The notes under the pieces are model-generated. The model ran no database searches, was not told the origin of the DNA, and saw nothing but the letters and a program-made list of their open reading frames with translations. This document shows, one piece after another, positions 7,864-19,386 of a stretch of 64,000 nucleotides of DNA. Within the stretch, counting starts at the first letter, position 1. Each line of letters opens with the position of its first letter. Source of the DNA: Oceanisphaera litoralis. Its GTDB lineage: Bacteria; Pseudomonadota; Gammaproteobacteria; Enterobacterales; Aeromonadaceae. Location: contig NZ_JAFBBE010000017.1 in NCBI RefSeq assembly GCF_016907015.1, positions 1 through 64,000 on the forward strand. The letters are read 5' to 3'. The position numbers and the translations under genes are program-made.

Positions 7864-8445
7864 ATGCTGCTGATGATCGATAACTATGACTCCTTCACCT
7901 ACAACCTGGTGCAGTACTTTGGTGAACTGGGGCAGCAGGTGCTGGTGCGCCGTAACGATGACATCAGCCTGGACGAGATCAGGGCGCTGCAGCCGGCCGG
8001 GCTGGTGATCTCGCCCGGGCCCTGCACCCCCAATGAGGCGGGGGTATCGCTGTCGGCCATCGAGTGCTTTGCCGGCCACTTGCCCATTCTCGGCGTCTGC
8101 CTCGGCCATCAGGCCATGGCGCAGGCGTTCGGGGGCAAGGTAGTGCGGGCGCGTCAGGTCATGCACGGCAAAACCTCGGCCATTCGCCATACCGGCCAGG
8201 GGCTGTTCGTCGGCCTGCCGGATCCGCTCACCGTGACCCGCTATCACTCGCTGGTGGTGGAGGCGCACAGCCTGCCGGACTGTTTCGAGCTTACTGCCTG
8301 GACCGAAAGCGAAACCGGCGAGCGGGACGAAATCATGGGCATGCAGCACCGTAGCCTGCCACTGCATAGTGTGCAGTTTCATCCCGAAAGCATCCTGACC
8401 GAAGGCGGCCATCGATTGCTGAGCAATTTCCTCGCGCTGATGTAA
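7864..8445 (+). CDS. pabA: Aminodeoxychorismate synthase glutaminase subunit PabA
   Basis: A 193-residue class I glutamine amidotransferase that gives ammonia to PabB, forming 4-amino-4-deoxychorismate for folate. (The same family serves TrpG for anthranilate.) The N-terminus [19 protein letters not shown] is typical. The nucleophile is Cys79 in GVCLGHQ, and the His-Glu pair is in FHPES near residue 172. Length and motifs match PabA fully. No trp genes lie beside it; instead the ast genes follow, an arrangement seen in several gammaproteobacteria. A weak AGAGATAAG lies before the ATG. It is the first intact chromosomal gene after the island, which may have altered its upstream promoter region. 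Confidence 0.9.
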   Translation: MLLMIDNYDSFTYNLVQYFGELGQQVLVRRNDDISLDEIRALQPAGLVISPGPCTPNEAGVSLSAIECFAGHLPILGVCLGHQAMAQAFGGKVVRARQVMHGKTSAIRHTGQGLFVGLPDPLTVTRYHSLVVEAHSLPDCFELTAWTESETGERDEIMGMQHRSLPLHSVQFHPESILTEGGHRLLSNFLALM

Positions 8446-10053
<1,608 letters not shown>

Positions 10054-10131
10054 ACCCTTCCGGCGACAGGAATTCAGGGCGGGGCAGGGTTGCCCCGCTC
10101 TGGTCGCCACCTTTGTGATAAGGAGTTCTGC

Positions 10132-11148
10132 ATGTTGGTGATTCGCCCCATCGAGCAGAGAGATTTCCCCGCCCTCAAGCAGATCGCCATTGAGTCAGGC
10201 CACGGCTTTACCTCGCTGCCGGTGAACGATGAGCTGTTGCAAAACAAGATAGATTACTCCATGGCCTCCTTTGCCAGCCGACCGGCGGGCAAAGGAGAAT
10301 GCCTGTATTTCTTCGTGGCGGAAGACAGCGACACCGGCGAAGTACTGGGCACCTCCGCCCTGGATGCGGCCGTGGGGCTGTCTTCTCCCTTCTATACCTA
10401 CCTGCTGGGCAAGCAGGTGCACAGCTCGCCAAGACTGGGAATCTACAACGTGGTCGATACCCTGACCCTGACCAACGACTACACCGGCACCACCGAGCTG
10501 TGCACCCTGTTTCTGCGCGAGCAGGCGCGCCATGGCCTGAACGGTCGTCTGTTGTCCAAATGTCGCTTCCTGTTTCTGGCCGAGTTTTCCGAGCTGTTCG
10601 ATCACCGGATCCTGGCGGAAATGCGCGGCGTATCCGACGACAGCGGCAGCAGCCCCTTCTGGAGCTGGTTGCAAGAGCACTTTTTCTCCATGGACTTCCC
10701 GACGGTGGATTACCTGACCGGTATCGGTCAGAAAGGCTTTATCGCCGATCTGATGCCGAAATACCCGATCTACGTCAATCTGCTGTCTAAAGAAGCGAGA
10801 GCCGTGATCGGCAAGACGCACGACCAGACCCGGCCGGCACTGCACCTGCTGGAAGAGGAAGGCTTTTCCTGGCGTGGTTATGTCGACATCTTCGATGCCG
10901 GTCCCAGCGTGGAGTGCGATCTCAGACAGATCCGCACCGTGCGCAATAGCCGTCAGCTGAAAGTACATGTTGGCGAGCCGGTGAATGCCGGCATGCACCT
11001 GATCAGCAATACCCGGTTCGATGGCTTTCGGGCTCTGATCGGCGATGTGGCAGTAAATGAAGAAAAAGTCCAGGCGGTGATGACCGAAGAGGTTGCCCGC
11101 TTGCTCATGGTGGAAGACGGCGATACCGTCCGGCTCGTGGAGATGTAA
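10132..11148 (+). CDS. astA: Arginine N-succinyltransferase AstA
   Basis: A 338-residue enzyme that succinylates the alpha-amino group of arginine with succinyl-CoA, the first step of the ammonia-producing AST pathway. It starts MLVIRPIEQRDFPALKQIA, and ESGHGFTSLP with the long GNAT-like fold is characteristic. AAGGAG lies seven bases before the ATG at 10132; the frame runs 14 codons further upstream without a site. It lies 78 bp after astC and three bases before astD, so it is part of one operon. No astB or astE follows in this window; those steps must be encoded elsewhere. Confidence 0.92.
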   Translation: MLVIRPIEQRDFPALKQIAIESGHGFTSLPVNDELLQNKIDYSMASFASRPAGKGECLYFFVAEDSDTGEVLGTSALDAAVGLSSPFYTYLLGKQVHSSPRLGIYNVVDTLTLTNDYTGTTELCTLFLREQARHGLNGRLLSKCRFLFLAEFSELFDHRILAEMRGVSDDSGSSPFWSWLQEHFFSMDFPTVDYLTGIGQKGFIADLMPKYPIYVNLLSKEARAVIGKTHDQTRPALHLLEEEGFSWRGYVDIFDAGPSVECDLRQIRTVRNSRQLKVHVGEPVNAGMHLISNTRFDGFRALIGDVAVNEEKVQAVMTEEVARLLMVEDGDTVRLVEM

Positions 11149-12639
<1,491 letters not shown>

Positions 12640-12662
12640 CGGCAAACCGCTCCGGGTACTTG

Positions 12663-12692
12663 AAAGGGGAATGCCGTCGCGTTTCCCTTTTT
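12663..12692 (+). terminator. Probable terminator after astD
   Basis: AAAGGGGAA (12663-12671) pairs, with one mismatch, with TTTCCCTTT (12682-12690) and runs into five T residues. This would separate ast from the following dehydrogenase gene. Confidence 0.5.
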
Positions 12693-12725
12693 ACACAGGC
12701 ATCAAGCGCATGGAGAGCAAGGATT

Positions 12726-13601
12726 ATGAAACTGGCATTTATCGGACTGGGCGTGATGGGCTTTCCCATGGCGGGGCATCTTCAGCAGGCCGGACACGAG
12801 GTCTGTGTCTATAACCGCCATGCGGACAAGGCGGCCACCTGGGTGTCTCGTCATGGTGGCACCCGTGCCGCCACGCCGGCGCTGGCGGCCAAAGACGCCG
12901 TCATGGTGATGCTGTGCGTCGGCAACGACGACGACGTGCGAGCCGTGGTCTATGGCGCCGAAGGGGTGCTGGCGGGCATCAAGCCGGGCGCACTGCTGGT
13001 GGATCACACCACCACCTCCGCCTTGCTGGCCGAAGAGCTGGCGGTGGCGGCAAGTAAAGCCGGTGCGCGCTTCATCGACGCGCCCGTGTCCGGCGGTCAG
13101 CTGGGGGCGGAAAACGGTGCCCTGACGGTGATGATCGGCGGCATTGCGGCCGATGTGGCCGCAGCCGCTCCTGTACTGGCCGCCTATGGCAAAAAAGTGA
13201 CCCGAATGGGCCCGATTGGTGCCGGCCAGCGCTGCAAGATGGTGAACCAGATTTGTGTGATCGGTGCGGTACAGGGTATCGCCGAAGGGCTGATGATCGC
13301 CAAAAAGGCCGGGCTGGACATTCCCACCCTGATCGAAGTACTGGCCGGTGGCGCCGCCCAGAGCTGGCAGCTGCAGAACCGGGCCCAGACCATGGCGGAA
13401 GGCAAGTTCGACTTCGGTTTCGCCGCCCAGTGGATGCACAAGGATCTGGGCATCTGTCTGGATGAAGCCGAGCAGCAGGGGCTGAACCTGCCGCTGACCG
13501 AACAGGTACACAAGGTATATGAAACGCTGCTGGCCGACGGCTTCGGGCGTTGCGACTCCAGCGTGGTGATCAAGGCACTGGAATCCAGAAGCCGCTCCTG
13601 A
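12726..13601 (+). CDS. 3-hydroxyisobutyrate dehydrogenase-family oxidoreductase
   Basis: A 291-residue NAD(P)-dependent beta-hydroxyacid dehydrogenase (MmsB/GarR/GlxR superfamily). The Rossmann motif FIGLGVMGFPMAGHL opens the protein, the substrate loop DAPVSGGQLGAENGALTVM lies near residue 120, and the catalytic lysine is in KMVNQICVIGAVQGIAEGL near residue 172. The family reduces or oxidises small hydroxyacids such as 3-hydroxyisobutyrate or tartronate semialdehyde; the exact substrate cannot be read from sequence. Context (after ast, before hupA) does not settle it. The start at 12726 is placed by MKLAFIGLGV; AAGGA lies just upstream. Confidence 0.82.
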   Translation: MKLAFIGLGVMGFPMAGHLQQAGHEVCVYNRHADKAATWVSRHGGTRAATPALAAKDAVMVMLCVGNDDDVRAVVYGAEGVLAGIKPGALLVDHTTTSALLAEELAVAASKAGARFIDAPVSGGQLGAENGALTVMIGGIAADVAAAAPVLAAYGKKVTRMGPIGAGQRCKMVNQICVIGAVQGIAEGLMIAKKAGLDIPTLIEVLAGGAAQSWQLQNRAQTMAEGKFDFGFAAQWMHKDLGICLDEAEQQGLNLPLTEQVHKVYETLLADGFGRCDSSVVIKALESRSRS

Positions 13602-13832
13602 AGCCACTCCTGAAGCAACTACAAGGCTGGCGGTCGTGAAGGGGGTCGGCTATGCTGTTTCGGCTGTGGCCTTGGGCTACAGGTACGCCTCCTTGCGGTT
13701 ATGTGATGTTTTCCGCAGTTTCCGCACAAAACAACGGCACTTGATATTTGCCATCAAGACAAAGGCTTTGCTTGAGCCTGAAATTTGAATACAGTGGGCA
13801 ACCACTTAATGCCAAGTGAGAAAGGATCCCCT

Positions 13833-14105
13833 ATGAATAAGACTCAGCTTGTCGATGCAATTGCCGCCAAAGCAGATCTGAGCAAGGCTCAGGCAAAGGC
13901 AGCCCTGGAAGAAGTACTCAACGGTATTACCCAAAGCCTGAAAGAAGGTGATCCGGTGCAACTGGTCGGTTTCGGTACTTTCAAGGTAAATCACCGTGCC
14001 GCGCGTACCGGCCGCAACCCTCAGACTGGCAATGAAATTCAGATTGCTGCGGCGAATGTGCCCGCCTTCGTGGCCGGCAAGGCGCTGAAAGACGCCATCA
14101 AGTAA
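13833..14105 (+). CDS. hupA: DNA-binding protein HU-alpha
   Basis: A 90-residue nucleoid protein. [20 protein letters not shown] and the DNA-arm [29 protein letters not shown] are diagnostic, with the conserved proline at the arm tip. The ATG at 13833 has AAGGA seven bases upstream. It is monocistronic: a promoter must lie in 13602-13832 and a strong terminator follows at once. HU-alpha is chosen over HU-beta by overall sequence; this is a best guess. Confidence 0.93.
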   Translation: MNKTQLVDAIAAKADLSKAQAKAALEEVLNGITQSLKEGDPVQLVGFGTFKVNHRAARTGRNPQTGNEIQIAAANVPAFVAGKALKDAIK

Positions 14106-14114
14106 CCGCTTCCA

Positions 14115-14140
14115 AACCCGGCTTTCGCCGGGTTTTTTTT
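14115..14140 (+). terminator. hupA terminator
   Basis: AACCCGGC (14115-14122), TTTC loop, GCCGGGTT (14127-14134), then a run of T to 14140. A classic intrinsic terminator. Confidence 0.92.
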
Positions 14141-14230
14141 CCTCCGTACTTGCTCCTTTAATCCTTGGGTTGTTATAACTGACACAGGTTATACGTTAAC
14201 CCGGTCTGTTCCCGTCTCTGGGAGGCTATG

Positions 14231-14659
14231 ATGGAAGTGAACGCAATTCGACAGGTGGCAACGCCATGGGCCGGTGCCCGGGGCCTGGCCAAGGGGCTGA
14301 TGCTGACAGAGCTGCATCAGGATGTATGGAATGGCCAGCTGGTGCTGTCGATGGGCATGCCCGCCGACATCGATAGCCCGCCTCGGATAATCTACCAGCT
14401 GGTGTTTGATCATCTGTTTGGCTATCAGGTGCTGGAAGGGGCCGATGTACTGAATTTTATGGATGACGATGAAACCGATATCGACAGCCAGATCCAGCTG
14501 ATTACCCCCTCCCGCTTTCTGACCTGGTTCCACCAGCAGAGCCAGGGCACGCATCTGGATGAGGACATTCAACATTACCGTATCGCAAGCTGGGATTATT
14601 GTGTCGATGTACTGACGGCCCAGGCGCCGAAGGTACGGCGCAAAGCAGGAGTCATATGA
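14231..14659 (+). CDS. Hypothetical protein upstream of the CbiX-type chelatase
   Basis: A 142-residue soluble protein that I do not recognise. No signal peptide, membrane segment or metal motif is visible. There is an acidic patch MDDDETDIDSQ near residue 75, followed by TPSRFLTWFHQQSQG. GGAGG lies five bases before the ATG at 14231; the ATG three bases earlier is too close to it. The stop overlaps the start of the CbiX-like gene (ATATGA), so the two are co-translated and may share a role in tetrapyrrole or metal metabolism. That link is inferred from the overlap only. Confidence 0.7.
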   Translation: MEVNAIRQVATPWAGARGLAKGLMLTELHQDVWNGQLVLSMGMPADIDSPPRIIYQLVFDHLFGYQVLEGADVLNFMDDDETDIDSQIQLITPSRFLTWFHQQSQGTHLDEDIQHYRIASWDYCVDVLTAQAPKVRRKAGVI

Positions 14660-15012
14660 ACGGATTTATTCTGGTTGCCCACGGTAGTCGCCGGGCTGCG
14701 GCCAACGAGGAAATAGCGGCCTTTGCCCACAGCCTGAGCACCAGCATGGCGGGGCGCTTCGCGCTGATGGGGCACGCTTTCTGGGAGCTGGCCGAGCCGA
14801 CCCTGGAGCAGGCCATCGACCAGCAGGTTGCCGCGGGGGCCAGAGACATCAGGCTGTTCCCCTATTTTCTGGCCGAGGGCAAGCATGTGGTCAAGGACTT
14901 GCCCTCGGTACTGGTGCAGAAGCGGGAGCAATACCCGGACGTTAACCTCACCCTCTTGCCCCACCTCGGCGCCCTGCCGGGCTTTGCCGACTGGCTGGGA
15001 CACCAGTTGTAA
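14656..15012 (+). CDS. CbiX/SirB-type sirohydrochlorin chelatase
   Basis: A 118-residue short chelatase of the CbiX family. Family members insert Co2+, Fe2+ or Ni2+ into sirohydrochlorin. The metal-binding histidine is in VAHGSRR at residue 8, with a second in GHAFWEL near residue 42, and FPYFLAEGKHVVKDLP carries the C-terminal signature. Length fits the single-domain 'CbiXS' type. It overlaps the upstream hypothetical gene by four bases and has AGGAG five bases before the ATG. Metal preference cannot be told from sequence. Confidence 0.85.
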   Translation: MNGFILVAHGSRRAAANEEIAAFAHSLSTSMAGRFALMGHAFWELAEPTLEQAIDQQVAAGARDIRLFPYFLAEGKHVVKDLPSVLVQKREQYPDVNLTLLPHLGALPGFADWLGHQL

Positions 15013-15015
15013 AAC

Positions 15016-15036
15016 GAGCCCGCAAGGGCTCTTTTT
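15016..15036 (+). terminator. Terminator after the CbiX-type gene
   Basis: GAGCCC (15016-15021), GCAA loop, GGGCTC (15026-15031), then five T residues. Confidence 0.85.
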
Positions 15037-15065
15037 CATTACACGTTGTATGGCGGCAATGGATA

Positions 15066-15434
15066 TCAAGGCCTGGCCAGATGCCAAACATCGAACTTGC
15101 CGTCGCCCGAGGTGTCACCCGCCTGCTGGTCTTCTTTCCACAGATACAAGGGCTGCCCCTTGTAGCTCCATTGCAGGCTGCCATCGGCCCGGGTCACTAT
15201 GCCGTAGTCGCCGTCGGCTGTGTCATCGCTGGCGGCGGCCAGCGGTGGCCAGTTATCCGCACATTTATCGTTACAGTTGCTCACACCCGCCTGGTCTTTA
15301 TCAAAGACGTACAGGCTCATGCCGACTTCGTTAGTCAGTATTTCTCCTTCCGGGGTATCGGTCATCTGTACCGGCGCCGCCAGCGCCTGCAGGCTGAAGG
15401 TCAGGGTTAAACCGAGCAGTGCTTTGCTCAACAT
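15066..15434 (-). CDS. Secreted COG4315-type repeat protein
   Basis: A 122-residue exported protein. The signal peptide MLSKALLGLTLTFSLQALA is followed by two copies of the Yx(F/W)xxD-type repeat of the COG4315 'secreted repeat' family: MSLYVFDKDQAGVSNCNDKCADNWPP and QPLYLWKEDQQAGDTSGDG. The two cysteines in NCNDKC probably form a disulfide. Function of the family is unknown. AAGGAG lies nine bases before the ATG. It stands alone on the minus strand, downstream of the purD terminator. Confidence 0.82.
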   Translation of the reverse strand: MLSKALLGLTLTFSLQALAAPVQMTDTPEGEILTNEVGMSLYVFDKDQAGVSNCNDKCADNWPPLAAASDDTADGDYGIVTRADGSLQWSYKGQPLYLWKEDQQAGDTSGDGKFDVWHLARP

Positions 15435-15484
15435 CTGCAGCTCTCCTTGGTGGATGGTCTCAGTAGTATAGGCATGTTTGACAT

Positions 15485-15517
15485 AAAAAAAGCGGCCTGC
15501 AGAGGCCGCTTTTTTTT
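15485..15517 (-). terminator. Bidirectional-type terminator after purD
   Basis: GCGGCCT (15492-15498), GCAG loop, AGGCCGC (15503-15509), flanked by A-run and T-run, so it can act in both directions. It ends purD transcription on the minus strand. Confidence 0.88.
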
Positions 15518-15536
15518 CATTCCGGGACCGGCTGCA

Positions 15537-16823
15537 TTAATTCTTCTGCTCTCGCGCTATCGCCCGGTAGGCGATGTCGCTGCGACAGAAGACGCCTTGC
15601 CACTCGATCTGGCGCGCGGCGGCGTAGGCGTTGGCCTGGGCCTCGGTGACGGTATTGCCCAGGGCGGTGGCGCACAGCACCCGGCCGCCGGAAGTCACCA
15701 GCTCGCCGTCCTTGAACTTGGTGCCGGCGTGGAACACCTTGGCGGTGTCGGTGCCGGCGGGAATACCGGTGATGGTATCGCCCTGGCGGTAGTGACCGGG
15801 GTAGCCACCGGCAGCCAGTACCACACCCACGGAGGCGCGGGGGTCGAACTCGGCGGTGACCTTGTTCAGCTCACCCCGGCAACCGGCCAGGCACAGCGCC
15901 ACCAGATCGGACTGCAGGCGCAGCATGATCGGTTGGGTTTCGGGATCGCCGAAGCGGCAGTTGAACTCGATCACCTTGGGCTGGCCGGCTTTGTCGATCA
16001 TCAGACCGGCGTAGAGGAAGCCCTTGTAGACATGGCCTTCTTCCGCCATGCCACGCACGGTCGGCATGATCACCTGCTCCATGATGCGATCATGAATGTC
16101 CTGCGTCACCACGGGGGCCGGGCTGTAGGCACCCATGCCGCCGGTGTTGGGGCCGGTGTCGCCGTCGCCGACGCGCTTGTGATCCTGGCTGGTGGCCATG
16201 GGCAGTACATGCTCGCCGTCCACCATCACGATGAAGGAGGCTTCTTCGCCGTCGAGGAATTCCTCTATCACCACCCGGCTGCCGGCGTCGCCGAAGGCAT
16301 TACCGGCCAGCATGTCGCGTACTGCGGCTTCGGCTTCTTCCAGCGTTATGGCCACGATCACGCCCTTGCCGGCGGCCAGACCGTCGGCCTTGACCACGAT
16401 GGGGGCGCCTTTTTCACGCAGGTATTCCAGTGCCGGTTCCACCTGGGTGAAGTTCTGATAGTCGGCGCTGGGGATTTTCTGGCGGGCCAGGAAGTCCTTG
16501 GTGAAAGCCTTGGAGCCTTCCAGCTGGGCGGCAGCCGCACTGGGGCCGAAGATGGCCATGCCCTCGGCTTCGAAGGTATCGACCACACCGGCCACCAATG
16601 GCGCTTCGGGGCCGACAATGGTGAGGTCTACCTGTTCTTTCCTGGCGAAGGCCAGCAGATCCTGAATGTCGGTGGCGGAGATGGCCACGTTGGTCAGGCC
16701 GGGCTCGAGCTCGGTGCCGGCGTTGCCGGGGGCCACGAATACCTGGCTGACGTTGGGAGACTGGGCGGCTTTCCAGGCCAGGGCGTGTTCACGACCGCCA
16801 CCGCCGATTACCAATACCTTCAT
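15537..16823 (-). CDS. purD: Phosphoribosylamine-glycine ligase PurD
   Basis: A 428-residue ATP-grasp ligase making GAR from phosphoribosylamine and glycine in purine synthesis. [23 protein letters not shown] is the diagnostic start, and the [19 protein letters not shown] and [12 protein letters not shown] motifs are intact. The ATG at 16823 has GAGGA seven bases upstream; the open frame 35 codons longer is discounted. purH lies upstream in the same orientation, as in the purHD operons of relatives, but is separated by about 220 bp containing a palindromic element. Confidence 0.95.
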   Translation of the reverse strand: MKVLVIGGGGREHALAWKAAQSPNVSQVFVAPGNAGTELEPGLTNVAISATDIQDLLAFARKEQVDLTIVGPEAPLVAGVVDTFEAEGMAIFGPSAAAAQLEGSKAFTKDFLARQKIPSADYQNFTQVEPALEYLREKGAPIVVKADGLAAGKGVIVAITLEEAEAAVRDMLAGNAFGDAGSRVVIEEFLDGEEASFIVMVDGEHVLPMATSQDHKRVGDGDTGPNTGGMGAYSPAPVVTQDIHDRIMEQVIMPTVRGMAEEGHVYKGFLYAGLMIDKAGQPKVIEFNCRFGDPETQPIMLRLQSDLVALCLAGCRGELNKVTAEFDPRASVGVVLAAGGYPGHYRQGDTITGIPAGTDTAKVFHAGTKFKDGELVTSGGRVLCATALGNTVTEAQANAYAAARQIEWQGVFCRSDIAYRAIAREQKN

Positions 16824-16904
16824 GGTCTGTTCCTCTAAATTTTTAAAGCAAACGAAGGAAGCTACGGGTCTGTAAAGTGCCACTCGGCCGGTTAGGGAGG
16901 GAGA

Positions 16905-16996
16905 GGGGGAAGTCTCTAAGCCGACCATGAAATGCCATGGATGGCATTTCGAGCCCCCATGGATGGGTTCATGGCGTGTCGGCGTGAGATTCCCCC
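16905..16996. repeat. Palindromic intergenic element, copy A
   Basis: Imperfect outer inverted arms (16905-16925 and 16978-16996: GGGGGAA, TCTC and GCCGAC against GTCGGC, GAGA and TTCCCCC) enclose smaller palindromes such as AAATGCCAT/ATGGCATTT. A 19-bp core (16951-16969, GAGCCCCCATGGATGGGTT) recurs in reverse orientation at 29544-29562. Confidence 0.75.
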
Positions 16997-17044
16997 TGTC
17001 CCGATAGCTACCCAGCGTTCAATAACACCGCCCGTAGATTCTTA

Positions 17045-18628
17045 TCAGTGGCGGAAGTGGCGCATGCCGGTGAAGACCATGGTCATGCCATGCTCGTCGG
17101 CGGCCTGGATCACTTCGTCGTCACGCATGGAACCCCCCGGCTGGATCACGCAGCTGATGCCGGCGGCGGCGGCGGCGTCGATGCCGTCACGGAACGGGAA
17201 GAAGGCGTCGGACGCCATCACGGAACCTTCCACCTGCAGGCCTTCGTCGGCGGCCTTGATGCCGGCGATTTTGGCGGAGTAGACGCGGCTCATCTGGCCG
17301 GCACCCACGCCTATGGTCTGGGCGCCCTTGGCGTAGACGATGGCGTTGGACTTGACGTATTTGGCCACTTTCCAGCAGAACAGCAGATCCTGCAGCTCTT
17401 CTTCGCTGGGTTGGCGCTTGCTGACCACCTTGAGATCGTCCAGGCCAATCATGCCCAGATCGCGATCCTGCACCAGGATGCCACCGTTGACGCGCTTGAT
17501 GTCACGGCCCTGCGTCTTGGCGCCCCATTGGCCGCATTCCAGCAGGCGCACGTTTTTCTTGTCGGCTACGGTCGCCTTGGCGGCATCGGAGATGCTGGGG
17601 GCAATAATCACTTCCACAAACTGGCGCTCGACAATGGCCTTGGCCGTGGCTTCATCCAGCTCGCGGTTAAAGGCGATGATGCCGCCGAAGGCGGAAGTGG
17701 GATCCGTTTGATAAGCACGATCGTAAGCTTCCAGCAGGTTATCGCCCAGAGCCACGCCACAGGGGTTGGCGTGCTTGACGATCACACAGGCCGGAACATC
17801 GAATTCCTTCACGCATTCCAGGGCGGTATCGGTATCATTGATGTTGTTGAACGACAGCTCCTTGCCCTGCAGCTGGGTGGCGGTGGCAACGGACGCTTCA
17901 TCGATGTCGTTTTCCACATAGAAGGCGGCACTCTGGTGGCTGTTTTCGCCGTAGCGCAGATCCTGCTTCTTGGTGAACTGGTAGTTGATGGTCCGCGGGA
18001 AGGCGGAGTCTTCGCTGGCGGCATGATAGGCCGGCACCATGGTGCCGAAGTAGTTGGCGATCATGCCGTCGTACTGGGCGGTGTGCTCGAAGGCGGCAAT
18101 GGCCAGGCTGAAACGGGTGGCCTGAGTCAGGCTGTTGTTGCCGGCGTCCATCTCGTTCAGCAGGCGCTCGTAGTCACCGGCGTTCACCACTATGGCCACG
18201 TCGTTGTGGTTCTTGGCGGCCGCACGTACCATGGTCGGGCCGCCGATATCGATGTTTTCGATGGCATCTTCGAGGGTGCAATCGGCGTTGGCCACTGTGT
18301 TGGCGAAGGGGTAGAGGTTAACCACCACCATGTCGATGGGCTGGATGGCATGCTCGGCCATGATGGCGTCGTCCTGGCCGCGACGGCCGAGGATACCGCC
18401 GTGAACCTTGGGATGCAGGGTCTTGACCCGGCCGTCCATCATTTCCGGGAAACCGGTATAATCGGACACTTCGGTCACGGGCAGGCCCTGTTCGGCCAGC
18501 AGGCGGGCGGTGCCACCGGTGGACAGCAGTTCTACGCCCCGGGCGTGCAGGCCCTGAGCGAAGGCGACGATGCCGTGTTTGTCGGACACACTCAGCAGAG
18601 CACGGCGAATGGGTCGAGCAGTTTCCAT
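17045..18628 (-). CDS. purH: Bifunctional AICAR transformylase/IMP cyclohydrolase PurH
   Basis: A 527-residue bifunctional enzyme for the last two steps of IMP synthesis. The N-terminal IMP cyclohydrolase ([18 protein letters not shown]) is followed by the transformylase with [17 protein letters not shown], the catalytic Lys-His pair in [12 protein letters not shown], and FFPFRDGID. Full length. The ATG at 18628 has AAGGAAC ten bases upstream. The frame is open 24 codons further, to a second ATG at 18700 beside an inverted repeat, so a longer leader-coding start is conceivable but unlikely. Confidence 0.95.
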   Translation of the reverse strand: METARPIRRALLSVSDKHGIVAFAQGLHARGVELLSTGGTARLLAEQGLPVTEVSDYTGFPEMMDGRVKTLHPKVHGGILGRRGQDDAIMAEHAIQPIDMVVVNLYPFANTVANADCTLEDAIENIDIGGPTMVRAAAKNHNDVAIVVNAGDYERLLNEMDAGNNSLTQATRFSLAIAAFEHTAQYDGMIANYFGTMVPAYHAASEDSAFPRTINYQFTKKQDLRYGENSHQSAAFYVENDIDEASVATATQLQGKELSFNNINDTDTALECVKEFDVPACVIVKHANPCGVALGDNLLEAYDRAYQTDPTSAFGGIIAFNRELDEATAKAIVERQFVEVIIAPSISDAAKATVADKKNVRLLECGQWGAKTQGRDIKRVNGGILVQDRDLGMIGLDDLKVVSKRQPSEEELQDLLFCWKVAKYVKSNAIVYAKGAQTIGVGAGQMSRVYSAKIAGIKAADEGLQVEGSVMASDAFFPFRDGIDAAAAAGISCVIQPGGSMRDDEVIQAADEHGMTMVFTGMRHFRH

Positions 18629-18659
18629 GGGTTCTCGTTCCTTTAACGATCTATCGGGG

Positions 18660-18720
18660 GGTTTGGTAAAATCGACAATGAGATCAGACAAGGAGGTCAT
18701 AATGCCGACTTTACCAAACC
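18660..18720. promoter_or_regulatory. Inverted repeat between purH and zntR
   Basis: GGTTTGGTAAA (18660-18670) and TTTACCAAACC (18710-18720) are perfect 11-bp inverted copies 39 bases apart. They lie in the purH leader on one strand and around a strong Shine-Dalgarno plus ATG on the other. An operator or an RNA stem are both possible. Confidence 0.5.
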
Positions 18721-18779
18721 GCCTGGTACGCCAGAACAGAGGCGGCGTATTCTACTGTATTTTGCCGTGGCTTGTGTGA
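18702..18779 (+). CDS. Possible 25-residue small protein
   Basis: ATG at 18702 lies five bases after AAGGAGG, one of the best Shine-Dalgarno sequences in the window. The 25-codon frame encodes [17 protein letters not shown] and ends YCILPWLV. It is divergent from purH and upstream of zntR. The 11-bp inverted repeat 18660/18710 would enclose its initiation region. It could be a leader peptide, a small hydrophobic-tailed protein or chance; there is no family to match. Confidence 0.3.
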   Translation: MPTLPNRLVRQNRGGVFYCILPWLV

Positions 18780-18858
18780 CTATTTGCTTTGGTGTCAAGA
18801 GTTTTCATGTGTAACAAAACCCGATTTTCACGCCTCGAATGGCAGGGAGTAGTAACGA

Positions 18859-19287
18859 ATGTTTCGGATTGGTGAGCTGGCCAAACACTTTGGTGTGAAA
18901 GCCGATACCCTGCGTTTTTATGAAAAAGAGGGGCTGCTGTCGCCCAGCCTGCGCACCCCGGCGGGCTACCGGTTATATAGTGAAGATGACAAGCGGCGGC
19001 TGCATTTCATTCTGCGCTGCAAACGGGTGGGTTTTTCGCTGAAAGAGGTGGACGAGTTGCTGTCGCTCAAGGTCGGTAGTTGCCAGGTGACCAGTCGTGA
19101 GGTGAAGGCGGTGGCCGATAGCAAGATTGCCGATGTGGAAGAGCGGATTGCCGATCTTGAGCAGTTTCGTCGTTCGCTCAAACAATTGTCTGAGGCCTGC
19201 TGTGGCGGCCTGGAAAGCGCCGAGCATTGCTCCATTCTGGAGGCGCTGGACGGCAAGCAACTGACCGCCGAGAATAACGCCCGCTGA
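18859..19287 (+). CDS. zntR: Zn(II)-responsive MerR-family regulator ZntR
   Basis: A 142-residue MerR-family activator. The winged helix-turn-helix MFRIGELAKHFGVKADTLRFYEKEGLL is followed by a dimerisation helix and a C-terminal metal loop with ACCGGLESAEHCSILEAL. The adjacent CC and the later Cys, plus Cys79 (GSCQV), are the zinc ligands of ZntR, unlike the two-Cys loop of CueR. ZntR bends zinc-exporter promoters with 19-20 bp spacers. No zntA is present in this window. AGGGAG lies nine bases before the ATG. Confidence 0.9.
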   Translation: MFRIGELAKHFGVKADTLRFYEKEGLLSPSLRTPAGYRLYSEDDKRRLHFILRCKRVGFSLKEVDELLSLKVGSCQVTSREVKAVADSKIADVEERIADLEQFRRSLKQLSEACCGGLESAEHCSILEALDGKQLTAENNAR

Positions 19288-19324
19288 TCGCCGTTAAGGT
19301 CCCCGGATATGGAAAACGGTCCAG

Positions 19325-19350
19325 CGACATTAGGCTCTTTGCTAATGTCG
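19325..19350 (+). promoter_or_regulatory. Inverted repeat in the gabT leader
   Basis: CGACATTAG (19325-19333) and CTAATGTCG (19342-19350) form a perfect 9-bp stem with an eight-base loop, 36 bases before the gabT ATG. No T-run follows, so it is not a terminator. It may be an operator or an mRNA stem. Confidence 0.45.
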
Positions 19351-19386
19351 GGCATCCGTCAGGCAAGGCTTTAAGGAGGCAAGGCT

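Noticed and set aside
15447-16838. 463-codon plus-strand frame
   Set aside because: Antisense to purD.
17048-18646. 532-codon plus-strand frame
   Set aside because: Exactly antisense to purH and without any recognisable domain.
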